From: Pedobacter steynii
GTDB taxonomy: Bacteria; Bacteroidota; Bacteroidia; Sphingobacteriales; Sphingobacteriaceae
DNA length: 64,000 bases
Assembly (NCBI RefSeq): GCF_001721645.1
Contig: NZ_CP017141.1
Span: 930,001-994,000 of the forward strand
Direction of reading: 5' to 3'
Part shown: piece after piece, positions 9,567-17,242 of the stretch
How positions within the stretch are numbered: the first letter of the stretch is position 1
Layout of the letters: each line of letters starts with the position of its first letter
Position numbers and translations under genes: made by a program
Notes under the pieces: generated by a model
What the model was told of the DNA's origin: nothing
The model's input: the letters and a program-made list of their open reading frames with translations, nothing else
Databases searched by the model: none

Positions 9567-12500
9567 TTAAAATCCAAGATTCAGACCGATATTGTATACT
9601 GCCTGAACAGGGTATCCAAGTCCTTTTGATCCCATTTCCGGGTCCCATAATTTAAAGGGACTGAATACGGCCAGGTTGCTGCCATTTAAGTAAAATCTTA
9701 AACTGGATAATTTATAGCGGTTAAGTGCTTTTTTGGGTAAGTTGTATCCAATTTCAACAGATTTTAACCGCAGGAAGCTGCCATCACGTTGCCACCAGGT
9801 AGAAAACTGGTTATTGTTATTGTTGAACCCGTCAGTAAGTCTTGGCCATAAAGCATGTAAATTCCGGTTGTCTTCTGACCAATGGTCGTCGGCAATCGCT
9901 TTAAGTAATCCATTTTGGTAAGAACCATTCAGTGCAAAAGGGGTAATGTTTCCCGGGTCGATAAAGAAAGAAGAGCGGGCAGATCCCTGAAAGAAGGTAC
10001 TTACGTCAAACCCTTTATATCCTAAGGAAAATCCAAAACCATAGATAATTTCGGGGTCTGTTGATAAACCAATCGGCACTTTATCCTTATCAGTAATCTG
10101 ACCATCTCCGTTGATGTCCCGGTATTTGATGTCTCCACCCATAGTAGGGATCAATCCACCAAAATTCTGTGTTGGTGAGTTTCTGGCCTCAATATCGTCT
10201 ACAAACAGACGTTCCGCAATCAAACCGTATTTTTGTTCAAAAGGATAGCCTAACTTGGACAGATGTTTTAAGCCTTCAGGATAGTCTGGTTCCTCATTAA
10301 CCATGACCTCATTTTTGGCATAAGTAAAATTACCCCTGGCCTGTATCCACCAATTAGAACCAAAGGTTTTATTGTAGTCCAATGCCAGGTCAAAGCCTTC
10401 GTTTTTGGCTTTACCTACATTGGCCTGCACCTCGGTATTAAAGCCCATTGTACTGGGGATATTGGACCTGCCCATTAAAATATTGCTGCGGATTGATTTG
10501 TAATAATCAAAGATCATCGATAGCCCGTTTTTGAAATTCAGGTCAAACCCAAGATCTGTAGTAGTGGCCTTTTCCCAGGTAATTTCATAATTTTCGTACC
10601 TGCTGATGTAATAACCAGGTCGGTAATAGTCCCATTTATCACCCCAGGTATATCCCCTGCCACCACTGTTCGGATCAACATTCGAAAGGTAAAAAAACCG
10701 GTCCTGAGACCTTCCGATCTGGTCATTTCCAACCAAACCGTAAGTACCTCTAAGTTTAAGTCTGGTGATGACGGATTTAAGTGGTTCAAAAAATTTCTCT
10801 TCAGAAACGTTCCATCCTACACCTGCCGAAGGGAAGAAACCAAAGCGGTGATTGGCAGCAAAACGCTCTGAACCATTGTACCCGAAGTTACCTTCGAAAA
10901 GGTAGCGGTTATCATAAGCATAGGTCAGCCTTCCGGAAACGCCCAGATTTCTTGAGGGTAATGAGGCTTGTAAATCCCCACCGTTGGCTGTAAGGTAATT
11001 TCTAAGGATACCGATCAGCATCCCTGTCACCGCATGTTTTTCCTGGAATGTTCTGCTGTAGTTAACCGCAAGCTCTCCATAGGTGGTGGTATTCTGGTTT
11101 CTGTTTCCTGCATTGTAACTTAAAAATTCAGTTCCTCCTTCCGGATTTAAAGAAGAAAGAATGCGCTCGGTGCTTCCGGGAATAACAGTCAGATTATAAA
11201 AAAATGGATTAAAACTACGGGCTACATCAAAGTACGAATAACGCTGGGTATAAGCCATTAACCTGGTCGACAGTCCCTCGGTAATTGCCTTCAGGTCCTG
11301 TTTTAGTTCCAGCTGGACATTTACTGTTGAGGTATTGTATTGCTGATAACCCGAAACCATCCTTGCATACGGATTGATGTACATGTTTTGGGAATCGCCT
11401 ATAAAAGCATTTCCAAACAGAGGGTGTTTTGAAAAAGGCGAATATTCTGCCGGATATATGGCAGGGAACATCACCGGATTGGACCACAATGCCGTTTGAA
11501 ATACCGCCGCACCTCCATTGATCAGGTTCCCCCATTCATCGCGGCCACCAACGGGACCTGTATAATCATCAAACTGTGCAGAAGTCCGCACGATAGCCTC
11601 TGTAGTTGGTGTAAGCTTTAAATTCACGTTAGAGCGCACCGCATAATTCTTAATCTTAATGTTGTTATTGATGTTATTCGTCTTATCGGTTCTTAGAATG
11701 CCATTATCTACATTATAGGTTCCGGCAACATAATAGCGGGCCGTATTTCCTCCCCCGCTAACATTCATATTGAAGCGCTGGTTATTGGTATAATCTTTAA
11801 TCAACTGCTCTATCCAATTGTTGTTGGGGTAGAGTAAGGGATTATCTCCAGCTGCTGTATGGTCAATTTTATTAGGAAGATAAGGGAGGCTTTTTTTAGG
11901 ATCTCTTGTTAAAACCGCTTCATTTGCCAGGTTCATATAAGTGATGTTGTCTGCAAATTTGAAATTTCTGGTGTTGGACGACAATGAGTTTTCAAACCTG
12001 ACATTAAATTTAGCCGCACCGATGTCACCTTGTTTGGTGGTCACCAATACCACACCATTTGCTCCTCTTGCGCCATATAACGAAGAGGCTGCTGCATCTT
12101 TAAGTACCGAAAAACCGGCAATGTCATCTGGCTGCAGTCTGGCAAGATCAGTTCCTGTCGATTCCATTCCATCAATAAGGATCAGAGGATCTTTTTTACC
12201 GGCGCCGAAACTACCTACCCCTCTGATAAAGAAAGAAGCATTGTCCATACCCGGCTCGCCACTTCGCTGATAAGCTACCATCCCGGCAATACGCCCTGCA
12301 AGCATGGTGGTCAGATTTGAGGTAGGGCCCTTTAGTTCCTTTGGATCTACGGTGGTAATTGAAGCCACCATACTGCTTTTCTTCTGTGTACCATAAGCTA
12401 CAATCGCCACCTCTTCCAGACGGTCTTGAGCAGATACCATCCTTACGGTTACGGGTTTGCCTTTCTGAACATACATTTCCCGGGGCTTGTAACTCACGTA

Positions 12501-12758
12501 AGAGAAAACAAGTGTGGCTCCCTCTCCTGAAACATCCAGGATAAACCTTCCGGTATTGTCCGTCTGGGTTCCCTGCTTCGTGCCCTTTATGATCACAGAT
12601 GCATTTGGAATCGGCGCTTTATCGGCGCTGTCAATGACCACACCAGTGAGCCGTTGCCCGGCAGTCTGAGCCTTAAGCGAAGTTACACTACCAATGCAAA
12701 CCAGCAGCAATAGCCAACAGCTGTACATCGAAAAAAATCTGGTAAAATTATATTTCAT
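9567..12758 (-). CDS. SusC/RagA-family TonB-dependent transporter
   Basis: This 1063-residue protein has a signal peptide (cleavage near LKAQT), an N-terminal carboxypeptidase-regulatory-like domain (LTGVVIDSADKAPIPNASV), a TonB-box/plug region (VAIVAYGTQKK), and the plug motifs LILIDGMES, LKDAAASSLYGARGANGVV. A long beta-barrel ends in an aromatic residue (NIGLNLGF). There is no STN domain, so it probably does not signal to an anti-sigma factor; regulation is more likely through the GntR-type gene just upstream. It is the first gene of the polysaccharide operon and imports oligosaccharides through the outer membrane using TonB energy. Confidence 0.96.
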   Translation of the reverse strand: MKYNFTRFFSMYSCWLLLLVCIGSVTSLKAQTAGQRLTGVVIDSADKAPIPNASVIIKGTKQGTQTDNTGRFILDVSGEGATLVFSYVSYKPREMYVQKGKPVTVRMVSAQDRLEEVAIVAYGTQKKSSMVASITTVDPKELKGPTSNLTTMLAGRIAGMVAYQRSGEPGMDNASFFIRGVGSFGAGKKDPLILIDGMESTGTDLARLQPDDIAGFSVLKDAAASSLYGARGANGVVLVTTKQGDIGAAKFNVRFENSLSSNTRNFKFADNITYMNLANEAVLTRDPKKSLPYLPNKIDHTAAGDNPLLYPNNNWIEQLIKDYTNNQRFNMNVSGGGNTARYYVAGTYNVDNGILRTDKTNNINNNIKIKNYAVRSNVNLKLTPTTEAIVRTSAQFDDYTGPVGGRDEWGNLINGGAAVFQTALWSNPVMFPAIYPAEYSPFSKHPLFGNAFIGDSQNMYINPYARMVSGYQQYNTSTVNVQLELKQDLKAITEGLSTRLMAYTQRYSYFDVARSFNPFFYNLTVIPGSTERILSSLNPEGGTEFLSYNAGNRNQNTTTYGELAVNYSRTFQEKHAVTGMLIGILRNYLTANGGDLQASLPSRNLGVSGRLTYAYDNRYLFEGNFGYNGSERFAANHRFGFFPSAGVGWNVSEEKFFEPLKSVITRLKLRGTYGLVGNDQIGRSQDRFFYLSNVDPNSGGRGYTWGDKWDYYRPGYYISRYENYEITWEKATTTDLGFDLNFKNGLSMIFDYYKSIRSNILMGRSNIPSTMGFNTEVQANVGKAKNEGFDLALDYNKTFGSNWWIQARGNFTYAKNEVMVNEEPDYPEGLKHLSKLGYPFEQKYGLIAERLFVDDIEARNSPTQNFGGLIPTMGGDIKYRDINGDGQITDKDKVPIGLSTDPEIIYGFGFSLGYKGFDVSTFFQGSARSSFFIDPGNITPFALNGSYQNGLLKAIADDHWSEDNRNLHALWPRLTDGFNNNNNQFSTWWQRDGSFLRLKSVEIGYNLPKKALNRYKLSSLRFYLNGSNLAVFSPFKLWDPEMGSKGLGYPVQAVYNIGLNLGF

Positions 12759-12883
12759 ATTGATTTAATTTGGTTCGGAGAATAGAATGTGCCAGGAAAG
12801 TAGAGGCGGTTAGGTCCCATAGCTGCGGAATGCTTTCATCATTTATATCTGGTTGGTTTGCTGGTTTAGAAAGAATAGCTTAT

Positions 12884-12936
12884 CTACACTACACTATACT
12901 ACACTAGTGCCAAGATTGTAATAATATTTTACAATC
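12884..12936 (-). promoter_or_regulatory. Candidate GntR operator and short direct repeats upstream of the SusC operon
   Basis: Two structures lie in the 277-base gap between the GntR-type gene and the SusC operon. GATTGTAA (12914-12921) and TTACAATC (12929-12936) form a perfect 8-bp inverted repeat with a 7-base AT spacer. Nearby, CTACACTA occurs three times (12884, 12889, 12899), the last two one helical turn apart. The inverted repeat has the size of a dimeric HTH operator. I found no TAnnTTTG element in this gap, so the promoter itself is not located. Confidence 0.45.
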
Positions 12937-13035
12937 CAAAATTTATTTTTGAGAAGAGTTTTGGAGAAGGGGATTAATATCTGCTGGGAGCGGATCTTGA
13001 TAAATAGATGAAAACCAATATCATACAAACTAATT

Positions 13036-14058
13036 CTATAAAGAATTTCGCCTGATCAATTCGTTTTTCATGATGTGTTTTATAGGTTTTCTAAATAGGA
13101 CAAACTCTGCAGCCATTTCGCCCATTTTCGCAAAGTCAATAGAGAATGTGGTAATCCCATCAAAGATTATTTCTTTAATATTATCATCATTATGAGATAG
13201 TATCCCAATATCTTTTCCGGCTTTTAACCCTTTAATTTTGGAATCTTTAAGGATCTCCCATAATTCTAAGTTATGAATGGTGAAGTATACCTTATCGGAT
13301 GTTATACTACCAGGTTCATATTTGCTTTTTATGATGCCATTAATCTGATAATCTTTGACAAAACGCTGAAACGAGTCCAGGATATCATTGGGCTCTGCTG
13401 ATTGCTGCTTAAAAAAGAAAACAAACTGATCAAATTCTTTAATGCGGTCGGCAAGCTCCACAAATGCCCTGTAGGAGGATTTCTTAAATTCCTGTACAAT
13501 ATAGGAATGCTCTTCGCTCAGCTCGATCTGTCTGTCTACAATCAACAGCTTATTTATTGGAAACTGGCCAACCAATGGAATAGATTCGGGAACATCAATC
13601 GGAGCAATGACATACATGCCGTATTTCCCTTTGATATTATTGATCGTATTCTCAAATACCGCAAAATTATTATGATGAAAGAAAAGGTCCAGCTGAATAT
13701 TTTCGCCTAATTTATTTCTGAAGCTCTGATAAAACGTCTCCTGAAAAGTATCAAAGGCATACAATAACAAACATACCCTCAGGTGCTGCCCGGTGTCCTC
13801 GGTGGCAACAAAATATCCCTTTCTATGCTTAGATTCGATGATACCCCTGCTTACGAGCTCCTTATAAGCTTTTGCAATGGTTTCACCTGCAAAGCCAACT
13901 TCCTTAATCATCTTGTTTACAGAAGGTAAAGCATCTCCCCTGACCAATATCTTTTGATCCAGGGCGTTAATAATTCCCTGAACCAATTGCTCATGTTTAG
14001 AAAATGTGGAGACATTTTCTAAGGCTTTAATTTCTATAATTAATTGTTGTAGCTTCAT
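13036..14058 (-). CDS. GntR-family transcriptional regulator with sugar-binding-protein-like domain
   Basis: This is a 340-residue regulator. The N-terminal winged helix (about residues 20-90) shows the GntR pattern, with GDALPSVNKM followed by GETIAKAYKELVSRGIIES and the wing KHRKGYFVA. The remaining 250 residues look like a LacI/periplasmic-binding-protein fold rather than a FadR or HutC effector domain; blocks such as YVIAPIDVP and GILSHNDD fit that reading. Bacteroidetes place such regulators next to sugar-utilization loci. It is encoded upstream of, and in the same direction as, the SusC operon, with a candidate operator in between. It probably senses a sugar released from the target glycan. 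Activator or repressor role cannot be told. Confidence 0.8.
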   Translation of the reverse strand: MKLQQLIIEIKALENVSTFSKHEQLVQGIINALDQKILVRGDALPSVNKMIKEVGFAGETIAKAYKELVSRGIIESKHRKGYFVATEDTGQHLRVCLLLYAFDTFQETFYQSFRNKLGENIQLDLFFHHNNFAVFENTINNIKGKYGMYVIAPIDVPESIPLVGQFPINKLLIVDRQIELSEEHSYIVQEFKKSSYRAFVELADRIKEFDQFVFFFKQQSAEPNDILDSFQRFVKDYQINGIIKSKYEPGSITSDKVYFTIHNLELWEILKDSKIKGLKAGKDIGILSHNDDNIKEIIFDGITTFSIDFAKMGEMAAEFVLFRKPIKHIMKNELIRRNSL

Positions 14059-14125
14059 GCAGAAATGGTGAAGATATAAAAGTTTTTAGATTTTCTGCAA
14101 TATGGCAATATCAGGTATCCTCCTG

Positions 14126-15424
14126 CTAGCTATGCTTTTTCTTCATGGTCATTTTAGCTTTCTGGCCAATGCCGTAATTGTAATCTTTGCTGTTGCTTTC
14201 TTTCTTCTCATGGTAAGCACCTCCACCCTGAGGACCATCATTCTTCTCCTTAACAATCCTGCTTTTATCAATACCAGTAGATTTAGTTACCTTATCAATC
14301 ACGAGGTCTTCCGGCAATTCCATCACCGTTAATTTCTTACCGATAGACTGCTCGATCTTTTTCACTTCCACCAATTCCATATCAGTAGAGAAAGTGATCG
14401 CCACCACCTCTTCATCGTTGCTTTTCACAATTCTACTTAAGAAAGTTTCTTTTTTCTCCGGAACTTCAAAATGAAACAGGAAAGGAATTCCTGATAAATC
14501 CAAAGAGGAAGAACCCTCGTTTGCAACAATTAATACCCTGGCCTCTGGGGTTTCCTTGAAATCTTCGATATGGTCAAAACCATCCTCATCAAAGAATAAA
14601 GGATTTAAAACTGAGACAACCCCAGGTTTCGCCGAATGTAAACTTTTGCCCAGCTTTTGAGCAGTAAGACGGGTATTTACAAATACCACGACTTTATCAA
14701 ATACTTCATCATCTCTCAACAACAGATTCAGAAGGTTTATTTTTGTCTTAAAGTTTGGAACCGGATATAACAGCAACTCGTGTGTATTTGCTTTACTTTC
14801 ACCCAGGTCTTCCACTTCTAATGTAGTTGGAAAATTCAGGAACTGATCAATCATGTTGTTCAGCTTTTCATGAACCACTGTGGTAAAAATCAGGTGCTGA
14901 CATTTACCCGCACTTCTTGCCAGCTCACATACCGGAAGCTGCATTCCCTGCTTAACGATCACTTCTGCATCATCTACAATAAACATCTGCAGTTTGCTCA
15001 TGTTTAAGCCAAGTTTCAGATAAATAGCACGTGCTCTGGTTGGTAAACCGACTACGATATCCACGCCATCTACCAGGTCCAGTACATCCTGTTCAGTCCC
15101 ACCCGTTCCATATAAACCGATGATGCGCAGGTTTCTGTTTTTATTTAATTTCTCAAATTCGGCAATTACTTCCAGCGCTTTTTCCTTACTTGGAACCAGA
15201 ATTAAAACTTTTGGTGCCTCATCGGTGCTGTATTTCAGGCGCATTAAAACCCCAAGCACATAGTTCGTTGTCTTACCTGCTCCATCAGGACCAACAGCGA
15301 TGATATCCTGTCCGCCAAGAATTCTTGACATTGTTTTTGCCTGAATCTCTGTTGCAGATATATATCCGGCATCAGTCATTGCTGTTACCAGTTGCTTGCT
15401 TAGTTTTAATTTCTCTAATGACAC
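14126..15424 (-). CDS. Divergent DEAD-box-type helicase-like protein
   Basis: This 432-residue protein has the RecA1-RecA2 layout of DEAD-box RNA helicases, but with altered motifs. A Q-motif-like block is at residues 22-31 (ISATEIQAKT). Motif I is GPDGAGKTT (45-53), not the usual AxTGxGKT. Motif II is VDDAEV (DDAE at 151-154, not DEAD). Motif III is TTVV (181-184, not SAT). I cannot find motif VI (HRxGRxGR) in the RecA2 part. The tail is charged and rich in Lys/Gly. ATP binding looks possible, efficient unwinding less so. It may be an RNA-binding or ribosome-related paralogue. The gene has its own upstream -7-like element at 15451. Confidence 0.75.
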   Translation of the reverse strand: MSLEKLKLSKQLVTAMTDAGYISATEIQAKTMSRILGGQDIIAVGPDGAGKTTNYVLGVLMRLKYSTDEAPKVLILVPSKEKALEVIAEFEKLNKNRNLRIIGLYGTGGTEQDVLDLVDGVDIVVGLPTRARAIYLKLGLNMSKLQMFIVDDAEVIVKQGMQLPVCELARSAGKCQHLIFTTVVHEKLNNMIDQFLNFPTTLEVEDLGESKANTHELLLYPVPNFKTKINLLNLLLRDDEVFDKVVVFVNTRLTAQKLGKSLHSAKPGVVSVLNPLFFDEDGFDHIEDFKETPEARVLIVANEGSSSLDLSGIPFLFHFEVPEKKETFLSRIVKSNDEEVVAITFSTDMELVEVKKIEQSIGKKLTVMELPEDLVIDKVTKSTGIDKSRIVKEKNDGPQGGGAYHEKKESNSKDYNYGIGQKAKMTMKKKHS

Positions 15425-15450
15425 AGTTTCCTTATTAGTATATAATTCTG

Positions 15451-15458
15451 CAAATTTA
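15451..15458 (-). promoter_or_regulatory. Bacteroidetes -7 element of the helicase-like gene
   Basis: On the minus strand this reads TAAATTTG, an exact match to TAnnTTTG, 27 bases before the ATG at 15424. No TTTG at the expected -33 distance is visible, so the match is partial. Confidence 0.4.
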
Positions 15459-15505
15459 CGTAATATTTAATTGAGGTCTGTAGGCTTTTCAAATTGTCTT
15501 ACTAA

Positions 15506-16237
15506 ATGCATGCTAAAGCCAACCAAATGCTAGAAGAAACCAGGCACCGACCCTGGAAATTACCGGAAGGAAAATGGCAGTATGATCAGGAATGGAATGA
15601 AGTTCTGTTTTTTCATTGGAAAGTTCCCGCTCAGCTCCTGAAACCTTTAATTCCATCAGGTCTTGAATTGGATCATTTTGAAGGAGAAGCCTGGGTATCC
15701 CTGGTCCCTTTCAGCATGCAGAAAATCTGCCCTTCAGGGCTGCCGCCTCTTTCATTCCTCTCTGATTTTCATGAAATTAACTGGAGAACCTATGTTATTG
15801 CAGACCATAAGCCCGGAGTATATTTTCTGAATATAGAAGCACAAAAACAACTGTCAGTATGGATCGCAAAACTGTTGTCCGGACTTCCTTATGAAAAAGC
15901 ATCCATCAGCCGCGGCAGCAACACTTATCATTCCATCAATAAACGCAAAGGATTTAACCTGGATATTGAATTTGAAGTAAAAGCTCCTATCGTATTAAAG
16001 AGCAAACTGGATCAATGGCTAACAGAAAGGTATGCCCTCTATCTTGAACAGGGTAAAAGACTGTTCCGTTACGAAATCCATCATCTGGAGTGGCAGATTG
16101 CGCATATGGAACTAAAAAAATCAACTATAAAATATCAGATTAATAACCTTAATTTGAGTAACCGGCCACCAGACCTGCTCCATTATTCCCCGGGAGTAAA
16201 AGTACTGGCCTGGGCAAGAAAAGAAATCAAACGATAA
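15506..16237 (+). CDS. DUF2071 (YqjF-like) protein
   Basis: This 243-residue soluble protein has no signal. The family's opening is visible: FHWKVPAQLLKPLIPSGLEL and WVSLVPFSM, then NWRTYVIADHKPGVYFLNIE. DUF2071/YqjF proteins share a fold with acetoacetate decarboxylase-like proteins, but their reaction is unknown. It is the first gene of a three-gene plus-strand operon (11 bases to the next start), followed by a bacillithiol-transferase-like protein and a secreted DUF2059 protein. The context gives no clear pathway. Family recognition is good; function unknown. Confidence 0.8.
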   Translation: MHAKANQMLEETRHRPWKLPEGKWQYDQEWNEVLFFHWKVPAQLLKPLIPSGLELDHFEGEAWVSLVPFSMQKICPSGLPPLSFLSDFHEINWRTYVIADHKPGVYFLNIEAQKQLSVWIAKLLSGLPYEKASISRGSNTYHSINKRKGFNLDIEFEVKAPIVLKSKLDQWLTERYALYLEQGKRLFRYEIHHLEWQIAHMELKKSTIKYQINNLNLSNRPPDLLHYSPGVKVLAWARKEIKR

Positions 16238-16248
16238 AATACCCCCTA

Positions 16249-16791
16249 ATGTCAGCAGAACTTAAAAAACTTAAATTCCCGATCGGGCAACATGAAAAAC
16301 CAGAGGTCATTACCCCGGCGTTGATGCTGGAGTACATCTCTAAGATCAGTGCTTTCCCGGCAAAACTTAAAAAAGAGGTCATTCACCTTACCGATGAGCA
16401 ACTGGATACTCCTTACAGGCCCGGAGGCTGGACCATCAGGCAAGTGGTTCATCATTGCGCCGACAGCCATATGAACGCACTGACCCGCTTTAAACTTGCC
16501 TTAACTGAAGACAATCCAACGATCAAACCATACCATGAGGAACTCTGGGCAGAACTTGTCGACAGCAAAAACCTGGACATCAATCCAAGCCTGACCTTAC
16601 TGGAAGGATTACACCAGCGCTGGGCAACATTACTGAATAACCTGTCTGCCTCAGATCTGGAACGCAGTTTCATACATCCTGCACATGGGAACAAAGTATT
16701 TTTAAACGAAAACACAAGCATATATGCCTGGCATGGTGAACATCACCTGGCACACATCACTGAATTAAAAAAGACAAAAAACTGGAACTAA
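16249..16791 (+). CDS. YfiT/BstA-type DinB-fold bacillithiol transferase-like protein
   Basis: This 180-residue protein has the DinB four-helix fold of the YfiT family. Metal-ligand motifs are present: HHCADSHMNAL near residue 67 and WHGEHHLAHI near the C terminus, together with GGWTIRQVVHH. In Bacillus, homologues are metal-dependent S-transferases that conjugate bacillithiol to electrophiles; Bacteroidetes genomes often carry annotated homologues. The N-terminal FPIGQHEKP segment also fits. It sits 11 bases after the DUF2071 gene and one base before the DUF2059 gene. The family is clear, but whether bacillithiol is the thiol used here is an inference. Confidence 0.82.
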   Translation: MSAELKKLKFPIGQHEKPEVITPALMLEYISKISAFPAKLKKEVIHLTDEQLDTPYRPGGWTIRQVVHHCADSHMNALTRFKLALTEDNPTIKPYHEELWAELVDSKNLDINPSLTLLEGLHQRWATLLNNLSASDLERSFIHPAHGNKVFLNENTSIYAWHGEHHLAHITELKKTKNWN

Positions 16792-16792
16792 C

Positions 16793-17242
16793 ATGAAAAA
16801 AATCTTCTTCATTCTCGCCCTGATATTTTCCACCGCATCATTATCCTTTGGTCAGGATAATAATGCCCTTTACAAAGACAAACTGAAAGAAATGATGCAG
16901 GTTTCCGGATCCATCGAAAGCTATAAAGTCGTCATTGTTCAAATGATGAAGATGTTCAAAGAGCAAAAAACTGAAGTCCCCGTTGAAGTATGGACACAAC
17001 TTGAACAATCCTTTCTGGAAGCCTCTCAGGTAGAACTGGTAGATATGCTATTGCCGATCTATCAAAAACACATTAGTCTGGATGACCTTAAAGCCATTAT
17101 TGCTTTTTATCAAAGCCCCGCAGGAAAGAGATTTTCTCAAAAAACACCAGTCATTATGCAGGAATCTATGCAGGCCGGACAACAATGGGGAGCAAAACTA
17201 GCTGAACAAATTCTGGATAAATTAAAGGAGAAGGGCTATTAG
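16793..17242 (+). CDS. Secreted DUF2059 protein
   Basis: This 149-residue protein has a signal peptide (MKKIFFILALIFSTASLSFG, cleavage before QDNN). The mature part is helical, with the DUF2059 pattern: a MMKMFKE segment, then LDDLKAIIAFYQSPAGKRF followed by PVIMQESM. Members of this family are small exported helical proteins of unknown function. The start lies one base after the stop of the BstA-like gene, so the two are translated from one message. Its stop overlaps by 4 bases the stop of the convergent ABC transporter gene. Confidence 0.85.
   Translation: MKKIFFILALIFSTASLSFGQDNNALYKDKLKEMMQVSGSIESYKVVIVQMMKMFKEQKTEVPVEVWTQLEQSFLEASQVELVDMLLPIYQKHISLDDLKAIIAFYQSPAGKRFSQKTPVIMQESMQAGQQWGAKLAEQILDKLKEKGY

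Noticed and set aside
12884-12906. CTACACTA repeats as a CRISPR or satellite
   Set aside because: Only three 8-base units, partly overlapping, without spacers.
14102-14332. Plus-strand hydrophobic frame of 76 residues
   Set aside because: It is antisense to the end of the helicase-like gene, whose coding is clear, and has no homologous features.
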